A DNA stretch of 31,633 bases from positions 1 through 31,633 of the forward strand of contig CAZKTF010000013.1 in the NCBI GenBank assembly GCA_964555565.1, read 5' to 3'. Below, one piece after another: positions 22,057-31,633 of this stretch; positions within the stretch are counted from its first letter, which is position 1; the number at the start of each line of letters is the position of its first letter. Source of the DNA: CAZKTF01 sp964555565 (GTDB lineage: Bacteria > Planctomycetota > JAJSAM01 > JAKLKS01). The notes under the pieces are model-generated. The model saw only the letters and a program-made list of their open reading frames with translations, ran no database searches and was not told where the DNA came from. The translations under genes and the position numbers were made by a program.

Positions 22057-22863
22057 GTGCCGGAGGACCTCCTGCGGATCGGCGGGCACGAGTTCCGCTC
22101 GCGCCTCCTCGTCGGCACGGGGAAGTACTCCACCGACGACGTGATGGTCCGGGCGCTGGAGGCCTCGGGCTGCGAGGTCGTGACCGTGGCGGTCCGCCGC
22201 GCGAACCTGGGACGGGAGGCGGGCGGGAAGTCCCTCCTCGACGCCCTCGACCTCCGCCGCTACACGATCCTCCCCAACACCGCGGGCTGCTTCACGGCCG
22301 AGGACGCCGTCCGCACCGCGCACCTCGCCCGCGAGTTCGGGCTCTCCGACATGGTGAAGCTCGAGGTCCTCGCGGACCCGCAGACGCTCCTGCCGGACCC
22401 CGTGGGGACGCTCGAGGCCACGGGGCGGCTCGTGAAGGACGGCTTCACCGTCCTCGTCTACACGAGCGACGACCCGATCCTCGCCAAGCGCCTCGAGGAG
22501 GCCGGCGCGGCCGGCGTCATGCCGCTCGGGAGCCCCATCGGGTGCGGGCAGGGGATCCTCAACCCCCGCAACGTCCGGATCATCGTGGAGCGCGCGAAGG
22601 TCCCGATCCTCGTGGACGCCGGGGTGGGCACGGCGAGCGACGTCTCGGTCGCCATGGAGCTCGGGGCCGACGGGGTCCTCCTCAACACGGGGATCGCGCT
22701 CGCGAAGGACCCGGTGCGCATGGCGCGCGCCATGGGCCTCGCCTGCGAGGCGGGCCGCCACGCCTTCCTCGCCGGCCGGATCCCGCGGCGCGAGTGGGGC
22801 CGGGCCTCGAGCCCGACCTCGGGGACCCTCGGCGCGCCGCCGCCCCCCGTCCCCGGGGAGTAG
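22057..22863 (+). CDS. thiG: Thiazole synthase ThiG
   Basis: A 268-residue TIM-barrel enzyme that forms thiazole phosphate from DXP, dehydroglycine and ThiS-thiocarboxylate. Visible motifs are FRSRLLVGTGKYS, VTVAVRRANLG, MVKLEVLADP with the DXP Schiff-base lysine at 101, VMPLGSPIGCGQGI and PILVDAGVGTASDVSVAMELG. Length and all core motifs are normal; the C-terminus RASSPTSGTLGAPPPP is usual in shape but Pro-rich. It starts at GTG 22057. ThiH/ThiO, ThiF and ThiE are not in the window. Confidence 0.96.
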   Translation: MPEDLLRIGGHEFRSRLLVGTGKYSTDDVMVRALEASGCEVVTVAVRRANLGREAGGKSLLDALDLRRYTILPNTAGCFTAEDAVRTAHLAREFGLSDMVKLEVLADPQTLLPDPVGTLEATGRLVKDGFTVLVYTSDDPILAKRLEEAGAAGVMPLGSPIGCGQGILNPRNVRIIVERAKVPILVDAGVGTASDVSVAMELGADGVLLNTGIALAKDPVRMARAMGLACEAGRHAFLAGRIPRREWGRASSPTSGTLGAPPPPVPGE

Positions 22864-22878
22864 GGAGCCCCCCCGGCC

Positions 22879-23703
22879 GTGGAGGAGCAGCAGCGCTTCC
22901 TCCTCGCGGCGGCCGCCCTCGGTCTCCCCGTGCTCGTCCTCCTCGCGGCCCGCCGCGGGGGGCCGCGGGACCCGGTCCCGGCCGGGGAGTCGCCGCCGGA
23001 CCCCCTGGGGGCGATCCGGGCCGTCCTGTGGGTGCTCCTGGTGTTCCTCGGGGCGGGGACCGTGGGGGCGGTCCTCGGGGTCGCGGGCGCCGGGGAAGGC
23101 GGGACCGCGGCCCGGGACCGGTCCCCGCTCGGGCTCATCGACGGCCTCCTCGTGGATGCCTCGCTCAAGGTCGCCGCCATCGCGGGCGTCCTGCTCGTCC
23201 TCCCGGGGACCGGGCCGCGCCCCGCCCCGCGCCCGGCGCCGTGGCCCCGCGCCGCGGGGGCGGGACTCCTCGCGGCGCTCGCCTTCCTCCCGGTCCTCGT
23301 CGTCCTCCTGCTGGTCCAGGAGCCGGCCTTCCGCGCGCTGGGGATCCGGACCGACCCGCAGGCGATCGTGACGAAGGCCCTCGAGGTCCCCGCGTCCGGC
23401 TTCCTCGCCATCGCGGCCTTCTCCCTCGTCGCGGCACCCGCGACGGAGGAGGTCGTGTTCCGCGGGTTCCTCTACCCGGGCCTCCGGGCGCGGCTCGGCC
23501 GGGGGGCGGCGACGGTGCTCTCCGCGGCGGCCTTCGCCCTCATCCACGGGGAGCCGGCCGCGCTCCCGACGACCTTCGCCCTGGGCCTGTTCCTCGCGGA
23601 CCTCCGCGAGCGGACGGGGGGGCTCGCGGCCCCGATCGCGATGCACGCGGGCTACAACGCGGTGCAGGTGGCCGGTATCCTCATCGCACGCTCCGGGACC
23701 TGA
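22879..23703 (+). CDS. CPBP-family intramembrane glutamic/metallo endopeptidase
   Basis: A 274-residue membrane protein. The CPBP (Rce1/ABI) motifs are present near the C-terminus: TEEVVFRG (Glu 190-Glu 191, Arg 195), FALIHGE (His 223) and MHAGYN (His 256, Asn 260). About six or seven hydrophobic spans fit the family, with a Pro-rich loop about 110-125. GTG 22879 lies 15 nt after the thiG stop, with AGGGAG upstream. The bacterial substrates of these proteases are mostly unknown. Linkage to thiamine genes appears positional only. Confidence 0.9.
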   Translation: MEEQQRFLLAAAALGLPVLVLLAARRGGPRDPVPAGESPPDPLGAIRAVLWVLLVFLGAGTVGAVLGVAGAGEGGTAARDRSPLGLIDGLLVDASLKVAAIAGVLLVLPGTGPRPAPRPAPWPRAAGAGLLAALAFLPVLVVLLLVQEPAFRALGIRTDPQAIVTKALEVPASGFLAIAAFSLVAAPATEEVVFRGFLYPGLRARLGRGAATVLSAAAFALIHGEPAALPTTFALGLFLADLRERTGGLAAPIAMHAGYNAVQVAGILIARSGT

Positions 23704-23726
23704 CCCGGGGCGGAAAGGCGGGGGCC

Positions 23727-24239
23727 ATGGCGGACGGCGAGATGCGGCGCGAGCGCGAGGCCTGGGTGGCGACGACGGCGACGGTGACCGGGGACGTCCT
23801 CCTCGGCCCCGACACCAGCGTCTGGTTCGGCTGCTCGGTCCGTGGGGACGAGGCGTCCATCCGCGTCGGCGCCAGGACGAACCTCCAGGAGAACTGCGTC
23901 GCCCACACCGACCCGGGGCTCCCGCTCTCCATCGGGGAAGACGTGACCGTGGGGCACGGGGCCATCCTCCACGGGAGCCGCATCGGGAGCGGCTCGCTCG
24001 TCGGGATGGGGGCCATCCTCCTCCAGAAGTCGGTCATCGGCGAGGAGTGCCTCGTGGGGGCCGGGTCCCTCGTGCCCGAGGGCATGGAGGTCCCGCGCCG
24101 GAGCGTCGTGCTCGGGGTCCCCGGGAAGGTCGTCCGCCAGGTCACCGACGCGGAGGCGAAGCGCTTCCGTGAGCAGGCCCGCGGCTACGTCGAGAAGGCG
24201 ACGGCGCACTGCGGGAAGCGGTACTCGCGGCTCATCTGA
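23727..24239 (+). CDS. Gamma-class carbonic anhydrase-like protein (YrdA/CamH type)
   Basis: A 170-residue left-handed beta-helix protein with hexapeptide repeats. The three metal ligands of the CamH/YrdA group are visible: CVAHTDPG (His 60), TVGHGAILHG (His 77 and His 82). SVWFGCSVRGDEASIRVG and NLQENCVAH are family signatures. It starts at ATG 23727 after GGAAAGGCGGGGG, 23 nt beyond the CPBP gene. It may have carbonic anhydrase activity, but many members show none, so an assigned reaction would be guesswork. Confidence 0.92.
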   Translation: MADGEMRREREAWVATTATVTGDVLLGPDTSVWFGCSVRGDEASIRVGARTNLQENCVAHTDPGLPLSIGEDVTVGHGAILHGSRIGSGSLVGMGAILLQKSVIGEECLVGAGSLVPEGMEVPRRSVVLGVPGKVVRQVTDAEAKRFREQARGYVEKATAHCGKRYSRLI

Positions 24240-24300
24240 GGCCGGGGGCGGGCCCCGTGGTTCTCCCCCCGCGCGGCTTCCCTCGGGCGCCGGGGCGCGG

Positions 24301-24306
24301 TATGCT
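24301..24306 (+). promoter_or_regulatory. -10 element 6 nt before the M50 protease gene
   Basis: TATGCT (24301-24306), then six bases, then GTG 24313. Transcription is predicted to start at the start codon itself (leaderless). TTCCCT at 24278-24283 is a poor -35 at 17-nt spacing. Confidence 0.5.
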
Positions 24307-24312
24307 CCGGTC

Positions 24313-25272
24313 GTGACGCGGCTCCCGACCTCCTTCCGGCTCCTCACGATCCTGGGGATCCCGGTCCGGCTGCACCTCTGGTTCGTGGCGCTCCTCGCGA
24401 TGGCCTTCTGCACCGTGCCGCGGGCGCTGAGCGACGGGTCCGTGGCGCTCGCGATCGGCCTCACCACGCTCGTCCTGTTCGCGTCGGTCCTCTTCCACGA
24501 GCTGTTCCACTGCCTCGCGGCCCAGCGCGTCGGCGGGCGCGCCGACGAGATCCTCATCTGGCCGCTCGGAGGCCTGGCCTTCGTGCGGCACGCCCATCGC
24601 CCGGGGCCCCACACGGTGGTGGCGGCGGCCGGGGTCCTCGGGAACTTCATCCTGGCCGGGCTCGCCGCGGCCGTGCTGGCGGCCTCGGGCCGCTCCATCC
24701 CGATGCCGGGCCCGATGGACCTCCAGGAGCGGGACATGCTGGTCCAGCTCTGGAACGTCAACGCCGTCCTCGGGGCGCTGAACCTCCTCCCGCTCTACCC
24801 CCTCGACGGCGGGTCGGTCCTCCAGGGCCTGCTCTGGCGGCGGATGGGCTACCGGCTCGCGACGCAGATCACCCTCGTCCTCGGCGCGCTGGGGGGGGTG
24901 GGGATGGTCGTGGCCTACCTCGGCGGGTTCTCCTGGATGTTCATACTGCTCGGCGCCTGGGTCCTCACGCGCTGCGCGGGCCTCTACATGGAGCTCCGCG
25001 AGGGGACCCGCAAGGAGGAGGAGCCGCTCTTCGGCGAGTACGACTTCTCCATGGGCTACACGAGCCTCGGCGCGGACCGCGCGGACCGCCGCGCCCCGTC
25101 CCCGGCGGCCCACCGCCCCGCGGCCGCCGTCAAGTCGGAGCGCGAGGCCGCGCGGGAGCGGCTCGACGGCCTCCTCGACCGGATCGCCCGCGAGGGCCTC
25201 CAGTCCCTCTCCCCCGAGGACCGGAAGTTCCTCGACGAGGAGAGCCGCCGCCTCCGTTCGCGCGGGCGGTAG
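24313..25272 (+). CDS. M50 site-2-protease-like intramembrane zinc metalloprotease
   Basis: A 319-residue SpoIVFB/Rip-like protease. Zinc motif HELFH (62-66) lies in membrane helix 2, the third ligand motif is NLLPLYPLDGG (157-167), and GVLGNFILAGLAAAVL fits the conserved helix between them. The cytoplasmic tail ends in a small helical domain LDGLLDRIAREGLQSLSPED-type (about 285-310), which also occurs at the C-terminus of bacterial rhomboid and M50 proteins. GTG 24313 is chosen because it opens directly after a -10 element and before SFRLLTILGIPVRLHLWF. It could cleave a membrane regulator such as the anti-sigma protein encoded 2.5 kb downstream, but nothing here shows that. It ends 4 nt from a convergent gene. 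Confidence 0.92.
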   Translation: MTRLPTSFRLLTILGIPVRLHLWFVALLAMAFCTVPRALSDGSVALAIGLTTLVLFASVLFHELFHCLAAQRVGGRADEILIWPLGGLAFVRHAHRPGPHTVVAAAGVLGNFILAGLAAAVLAASGRSIPMPGPMDLQERDMLVQLWNVNAVLGALNLLPLYPLDGGSVLQGLLWRRMGYRLATQITLVLGALGGVGMVVAYLGGFSWMFILLGAWVLTRCAGLYMELREGTRKEEEPLFGEYDFSMGYTSLGADRADRRAPSPAAHRPAAAVKSEREAARERLDGLLDRIAREGLQSLSPEDRKFLDEESRRLRSRGR

Positions 25273-25276
25273 CCGC

Positions 25277-26113
25277 TCAGCGCCCCGCGGGCACCAGCGC
25301 CACGGCCTCCCCGCGGAACGCGAGTTCCATCCGTTCGCGGCTCCAGGTCGAAAGAGAGCCCGGGAGCGGATCGCCCACGACGAAGGTCCCGTCCTCCCGG
25401 ACCTCCAGCAGGGCCACGGCGTGATCGCGGAGGAACGCGTACTTGATGGCGATGACGCAGGGGACCGGGAACCGGGCGAGGTCGTCCACGGAGAGGTGGT
25501 CCTCGACGCGCGCCTCCAGGGGACGCCCCGCGGCCCGCGCCTTGAGCGCGAGCCCCCTGGCGATCCGCGGCGTCGAGGTCCCACGGTACGGGTAGGTGAG
25601 GCAGAGCTCCGCCATCTCCCGCTCGCTCGTCTCCATCCCGAGGGCGTGGACGACGGTGGCGGCGGCCGCGGCCGCGCAGGACCAGCCGGTGGACTGCTTG
25701 CAGACCCTCCTCGTTAGCGGGTCCGCCGCGAGGGACGGGTGGTGCCTCGCCTCGAACGCCGCCGCGACGTGGATCGCCGCGTACACGGTGATCACCCCGG
25801 TCAGGAGGACGACCGCGCGCCCCGTCGCCGGCCGCGGGACGCGGGCCGCCGCGATGCTGAAGAAGAAGGCCAGCGGGGGGATCGAGAGCGCGAACTCGAA
25901 GTAGACGAGGGGCGAGAGGTAGAACCAGGCCGGGACGGTCGCCGGGAACCGGACGGCCACGGCCGGGACGAAGGCGAGGAGCAGCGCCGCGCCGGCCGCC
26001 GCCTCCCCGGGCCTCTTCCCTGCCCGGGCCGCCAGCCTTCTCCCCAGCCGGAAGAGCCCCCAGGCCGCACCGCCCGTCGCCGCGAAGCCGAGGATCGCGA
26101 GGAGGAGGTCCAC
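25277..26113 (-). CDS. Membrane protein with C39-like cysteine peptidase domain
   Basis: A 278-residue protein. Four hydrophobic spans (residues about 1-120) are followed by a papain-like C39-type domain: CKQSTGWSCAAAAAATVV (Gln 140 oxyanion, Cys 146 nucleophile), FLRDHAVALLEV (His 231) and VVGDPLPGS (Asp 248). C39 peptidases usually sit at the N-terminus of ABC exporters and cut double-Gly leaders. Here the domain is C-terminal to a membrane anchor and no ABC domain is present, so substrate and topology are open. It starts at GTG 26113, with a -10-like TAGCAT six bases upstream, and diverges from the sigma gene across a region with a G-quadruplex motif. Confidence 0.85.
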   Translation of the reverse strand: MDLLLAILGFAATGGAAWGLFRLGRRLAARAGKRPGEAAAGAALLLAFVPAVAVRFPATVPAWFYLSPLVYFEFALSIPPLAFFFSIAAARVPRPATGRAVVLLTGVITVYAAIHVAAAFEARHHPSLAADPLTRRVCKQSTGWSCAAAAAATVVHALGMETSEREMAELCLTYPYRGTSTPRIARGLALKARAAGRPLEARVEDHLSVDDLARFPVPCVIAIKYAFLRDHAVALLEVREDGTFVVGDPLPGSLSTWSRERMELAFRGEAVALVPAGR

Positions 26114-26119
26114 CTGGGA

Positions 26120-26125
26120 ATGCTA
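26120..26125 (-). promoter_or_regulatory. -10 element 6 nt before the C39-like gene
   Basis: TAGCAT (26125-26120), six bases, then GTG 26113: the same leaderless geometry as at 6438 and 24301. The position expected for its -35 (about 26143-26148) abuts the C-rich repeat. Confidence 0.5.
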
Positions 26126-26147
26126 CATCCCGCCCGGCCTCGCCGTT

Positions 26148-26175
26148 CCCCTACCCCTACCCCTACCCCTGCCCC
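26148..26175 (-). repeat. Five-tract G-quadruplex-forming repeat
   Basis: Five CCCC runs (26148-26151, 26154-26157, 26160-26163, 26166-26169, 26172-26175) separated by TA, TA, TA and TG. On the minus strand this is GGGG with 2-nt loops, a near-ideal G-quadruplex, on the non-template strand upstream of the C39-like gene and 20 bp from the ECF-type promoter. It is also a variable-number hexamer (CCCCTA) tract. Confidence 0.85.
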
Positions 26176-26194
26176 TGGCCTTGCATTCCCCGCG

Positions 26195-26220
26195 GGAACC
26201 CGCCTAATGAACGGGGCGTC
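26195..26220 (+). promoter_or_regulatory. ECF-type promoter before the sigma gene
   Basis: GGAAC (26195-26199), 17-nt spacer, CGTC (26217-26220): the usual layout of ECF-sigma-dependent promoters (AAC in the -35, CGTC in the -10). It lies about 57 nt upstream of the sigma start, so autoregulation is likely. A sigma70-like alternative TTGCAT (26181)/TAATGA (26205), spacer 18, overlaps it. Confidence 0.55.
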
Positions 26221-26276
26221 TCCCTCGTCGTAGAGGGCGGACGGGCCGACGGCGCACGCGGGACGAAAGGAGCGGG

Positions 26277-26806
26277 TTGCGCGAGGACCGGGCCGGCTGG
26301 GTGCGGGAGTGCCTGGAACGCTTCGAGGGTCCGTTGCTCCTCTACTCCGGCCGGATCCTGGGCGACGCGCACGCGGCGCAGGACGTCGTCCAGGAGGCCT
26401 TCGTGAGACTGCTCGCTGAGGACCCGGGGACACTGGGGCCGCGGGTGCGCCCGTGGCTCTACACGGTCTGCCGGAACCTCGCGCTCGACCGGCGGCGGCG
26501 GGCGCGGCTCATGGAGCGCACCAACGCGGAGGGGCTGGACGGCCGCGCCGGGCGCGGGGGCGACCCCGCCGAGGCGGCCGCTCTCCGCGACGCGGCGGCG
26601 CACGCGATCCGCGCGGTGGGGCGGCTCCCGGACGCGCAGCAGGAGGTCCTCCGGCTGCGCTTCCAGCACGGCCTCTCCTACCGCGAGATCGCCGAGGTCA
26701 CGGGCCGCACCGCGGGCGCCGTCGGCGTGCTCGTCCACGAGGGGGTGAAGACGCTGCGCGCGAGGCTCCACCCGGAGCCCCGCGCGGCGGCGCCGGGAGG
26801 TGTCCT

Positions 26807-26810
<4 letters not shown>
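26277..26810 (+). CDS. ECF-family RNA polymerase sigma factor
   Basis: A 177-residue sigma70-family protein with only regions 2 and 4. Region 2: LLYSGRILGDAHAAQDVVQE, then RPWLYTVCRNLALDRRRR. Region 4: LPDAQQEVLRLRFQHGLSYR, then EIAEVTGRTAGAVGVLVHEG, a helix-turn-helix for -35 recognition. The TTG start at 26277 is set by AAAGGAG (26266-26272) four bases upstream. Its TGA overlaps the GTG of the anti-sigma/vWA gene (26807-26810), the usual coupling of an ECF sigma with its anti-sigma. An ECF-type promoter lies upstream. Confidence 0.93.
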
Positions 26811-29104
<2,294 letters not shown>

Positions 29105-29193
29105 CCGGCGGGCCTCCCCGCGCGCCGGGTCGCGAGAACCGCCCCGCCCCGCCTCCGTTCCCATGCACGGGGCACGACGGAGAGGAGGCCGAC

Positions 29194-31158
29194 ATGCGGG
29201 GCGGCGACGCGGACGGGACGGGAGGCCGGGCGTTGGGCTGGGGCCTCGCGGGCTCCGCCTGGGCCCATGCGCTCCTCGGGTTCTCCCTCCTCCTGGCCCT
29301 GGAGGGCTCCCCCGGGGTGGGGCGGCCCGCTCTCCCGGGCCGGGCCGACGTGGAGTTCGAGGAGGCGATTCCCCTCGACCTGTCGCCCGTGCCGGGACGG
29401 CACGGGACACGCCCTCTCGAGGAGCCGGACGTGGTCCGCGCGGAGCCGTCCCTCTCCATCGGGCTCGACACGGGCTGGAACGAGATGGAAGACCTCCCGG
29501 GCGTGGCGGCCCCTCCCCAGGAGGACGCGGTCGGGATCGGCGGCGTCTTCTGCTGCGGCGTCGGCGGGGGCGCCGGCGGCGCCTTCGGCGGACGCCGCGG
29601 CGGCCATCTGAACCGCAGGGGCGCCGGCGGCGGCTGCTTCGGCGGCGGCTGCCTCGCCCGGACGATGGTCACCTGCCCCGCGGAGGGGGACTGCCTCGGC
29701 AGGACGATCGCGCCCCCGCAGGATGAGTTCTCCCCCTTCGTGGACAACCCCTTCGTCTGCGTGCGGGAGGAGCCGCTCTCGACCTTCGGCGCGGACGTGG
29801 ACACGGCGTCCTGGGGAGTGGTGCGCCGGATGCTCCGCGAGGGGCGCCTCCCCCCGCGGGACGCGGTGCGGCTCGAGGAGATGCTCAACTCCTTCCCCTA
29901 CGACTGCGTCACGCCCTCCCGGGCGGATCGGATCGCGGTGCGCCTCGACGCGGCGGCGTGCCCCTGGAGCCCCGGGCACCGGCTCGTGCGGATCGCCCTC
30001 AAGGCGGGAGTCGTGGACCCGCGGGACCGTCCGGACGCGAACCTCGTGTTCCTCGTGGACCGCTCCGGCTCCATGGACGCGCCGGACCGCCTCCCGCTCG
30101 TGAAGATCGGGCTCCGCGCCCTGGTCGAGGGGCTCACGGCGCGCGACCGGGTGGCCCTCGTCGCCTACGCGGGAGAAGCGGAGGTCGTCCTCCCCTCCAC
30201 GCCCGGGGACCGGAAGGACGAGATCCTCGCGGCCATCGACGGGCTCGGGGCCGGGGGCGGGACGAACGGTGCCGCGGGCCTCGCGCTCGCCTACGAGCAG
30301 GCCCGCGCGGGGTTCCAGGGGGGCGGCATCAACCGGGTCGTGGTCGCGACCGACGGGGACTTCAACCTGGGGGTCACGGGGTCCGCCCTCGTGGAGCGGA
30401 TCGCGGAGGAGGCGCGCACGCGGGTGTTCCTCACGGTCCTCGGCTTCGGGATGGGGAACCTCGGGGACGCGACGCTCGAGTCGCTGGCCGACCGCGGGAA
30501 CGGGAGCTACGCCTACGTCGGCGACGAGGCGGACGCGCGCCGCGTCCTCGCCGGGGGGCTCGGCGGTTCCCTCATCGCCGCCGCCAAGGACGTGAAGGTC
30601 CAGGTCGCCTTCCACCCGGCCCGCGTCTACACCTACCGGCTCCTCGGCTACGAGAACCGGAGGCTCGACGCGCGGGACTTCGAGGACGACGCGAAGGACG
30701 CGGGGGACCCGGGTGCCGGGGACTCCGTGACCGCGCTCTACGAGGTCGTCCCGGCCGGGCAGGAGGCCGGGGACCGCCGCCTCGCGCCGCGGGCCTCGGA
30801 GCCCCGCGACCCCCGCGAGGAGCCCGCGGACGAGCCCCTCCTGACCGTGCGGGTGCGCTGGAAGGATCCGGAGGGGGACCTGAGCTTCCCGATCGAGGAG
30901 AGCCTCCGCGACACGGGCGGCTCCTTCGAGGCGGCGCCGGAGGACTTCCGGTTCGCGGTCTCCGTGGCGGCCTTCGGGATGCTGCTCCGGCACTCCCCCT
31001 GGGCGGGCGGGGCGACCCTCGACTGGGTCCGCGACACCGCGCTCGGGGCGCTGGGCGAGGACCGTTCCGGCGCCCGGAGGGAGTTCGTGGAGTGCGTCGG
31101 GCTGGCCGCCGCGCTCGCGGGGTCGGACCCGGCCGCGCCGCGCCGGGCGAACGAATAA
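29194..31158 (+). CDS. Second YfbK-type vWA protein with Cys/Gly-rich linker
   Basis: A 654-residue paralogue of the preceding gene. It has no anti-sigma domain, but an N-terminal hydrophobic stretch (SAWAHALLGFSLLLALEG, about 21-38). A Gly/Cys-rich region (about 115-170: VFCCGVGGGAGGAFGGRRGG, GGGCFGGGCLA) with Cys at 120, 121, 148, 153, 161 and 167 follows. The YfbK N-terminal segment (REEPLSTFGADVDTASWGVV), vWA MIDAS DRSGSM (289-294), Thr 357, Asp 387 and a C-terminal DUF3520 domain complete it. ATG 29194 is preceded by AGAGGAGG five bases away; the open frame upstream lies inside the previous gene. It probably works with the anti-sigma/vWA protein at the envelope. Confidence 0.87.
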   Translation: MRGGDADGTGGRALGWGLAGSAWAHALLGFSLLLALEGSPGVGRPALPGRADVEFEEAIPLDLSPVPGRHGTRPLEEPDVVRAEPSLSIGLDTGWNEMEDLPGVAAPPQEDAVGIGGVFCCGVGGGAGGAFGGRRGGHLNRRGAGGGCFGGGCLARTMVTCPAEGDCLGRTIAPPQDEFSPFVDNPFVCVREEPLSTFGADVDTASWGVVRRMLREGRLPPRDAVRLEEMLNSFPYDCVTPSRADRIAVRLDAAACPWSPGHRLVRIALKAGVVDPRDRPDANLVFLVDRSGSMDAPDRLPLVKIGLRALVEGLTARDRVALVAYAGEAEVVLPSTPGDRKDEILAAIDGLGAGGGTNGAAGLALAYEQARAGFQGGGINRVVVATDGDFNLGVTGSALVERIAEEARTRVFLTVLGFGMGNLGDATLESLADRGNGSYAYVGDEADARRVLAGGLGGSLIAAAKDVKVQVAFHPARVYTYRLLGYENRRLDARDFEDDAKDAGDPGAGDSVTALYEVVPAGQEAGDRRLAPRASEPRDPREEPADEPLLTVRVRWKDPEGDLSFPIEESLRDTGGSFEAAPEDFRFAVSVAAFGMLLRHSPWAGGATLDWVRDTALGALGEDRSGARREFVECVGLAAALAGSDPAAPRRANE

Positions 31159-31199
31159 CCTGCCCCGCCCCCCCGGGCGCCCGGAGAATCGCGCGCCCC

Positions 31200-31616
31200 G
31201 TGAGGAAGCGCACCCCGCCTCCGCCCGTCCCGCCGGCCGCGCTCCGCCGCCTCGTGGCGGCCGCGACGAGGGCCCGCCGTTCCGCCTACGTCCCCTACTC
31301 GAAGTTCAAGGTGGGGGCGGCGGTCCTCTCCCGCGACGGGAGGGTCTTCGCCGGGTGCAACGTCGAGAACGCCACCTCCGGCACGGGCCTCTGCGCCGAG
31401 CAGGCGGCCCTGGCGCGCGCGGTGGCGGAGGGGGCGCGGGTCTTCCTGGCGATCGCGGTCGTGACCGGGGCGCGCCACCCCGCCGCCCCCTGCGGGAAGT
31501 GCCGCCAGATGCTCCTCGAGTTCGGGGACCGCCTGCGCGTGCACATGGTCTCGACCGACGGCCAGCGCGAGGAGGCGGTCCTGGCCGACCTCCTCCCGCA
31601 CCCGTTCCGGAGGTAG
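31200..31616 (+). CDS. cdd: Cytidine deaminase
   Basis: A 138-residue zinc enzyme converting cytidine or deoxycytidine to uridine or deoxyuridine in pyrimidine salvage. It has SAYVPYSKFKVGAAVL near the N-terminus, CAE (65-67, zinc Cys and catalytic Glu) and PCGKCRQ (97-103, the two other zinc Cys). CNVENATSGTGLCAEQAAL matches the family closely. It starts at GTG 31200, with GAGAAT (31184-31189) ten bases upstream as a possible -10 and no Shine-Dalgarno sequence. Length is typical of homotetrameric Cdd. Confidence 0.95.
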   Translation: MRKRTPPPPVPPAALRRLVAAATRARRSAYVPYSKFKVGAAVLSRDGRVFAGCNVENATSGTGLCAEQAALARAVAEGARVFLAIAVVTGARHPAAPCGKCRQMLLEFGDRLRVHMVSTDGQREEAVLADLLPHPFRR

Positions 31617-31633
31617 TCCCCGGGGCCGGATCG

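Overview
The window is a very GC-rich bacterial chromosome segment, densely coded on both strands, with strong G/C third-position bias and many GTG/TTG starts. No rRNA or complete tRNA is present, so the lineage cannot be fixed. The HPS-RraA fusion, the ECF sigma/anti-sigma-vWA(YfbK) cassette and the surface-glycan locus would fit an uncultured Planctomycetota-like or similar deep-branching soil or groundwater bacterium; this is inference only.

Layout. (1) 1-1383: 5' part of nusA (minus strand), whose leader has a good sigma70 promoter followed by an intrinsic terminator, plus a divergent promoter for the glycan locus. (2) 1384-13584: a surface-polysaccharide locus. It holds a GT2-GT87 fusion, a GT-C-like membrane protein, a tandem GT2-GT2 protein, two more GT2s, a Wzm/Wzt-type ABC exporter, a GT4 and a WzyC-type polymerase/ligase with a TPR-like tail. 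A 266-bp transposase-less element (MITE) sits exactly between the GT4 and WzyC genes, inside a duplicated CTAG that supplies both stop codons. (3) 13631-17363: two paralogous secreted proteins of unknown function flank a 1.8-kb islet bounded by two direct copies of a tRNA-Ala(CGC) 3' half. The islet carries HicB-HicA, a second HicB, and a hicA head joined to a frameshifted GNAT gene. (4) 17405-20354: a three-gene ABC-2 operon (ATPase, permease, exported helical protein). (5) 20511-24239: HPS-RraA fusion, ThiS, ThiG, CPBP protease and gamma-carbonic anhydrase, all on the plus strand. (6) 24313-26113: M50 site-2 protease and a C39-like membrane protein, convergent. (7) 26148-31616: a five-tract G-quadruplex motif, an ECF sigma gene with an ECF-type promoter in front of it, a membrane anti-sigma/vWA fusion, a second vWA protein, and cytidine deaminase.

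The glycan genes form a route from donor synthesis (polyprenyl-phosphate sugar made and used by the GT2-GT87 fusion) through chain assembly by GT2/GT4 enzymes to Wzm/Wzt export and possible WzyC ligation. The ECF sigma, its overlapping anti-sigma/vWA gene and the following vWA gene look like a one-operon envelope signalling system. Several genes have a -10-like hexamer only 6-12 nt before the start codon, suggesting leaderless or very short-leader transcripts.
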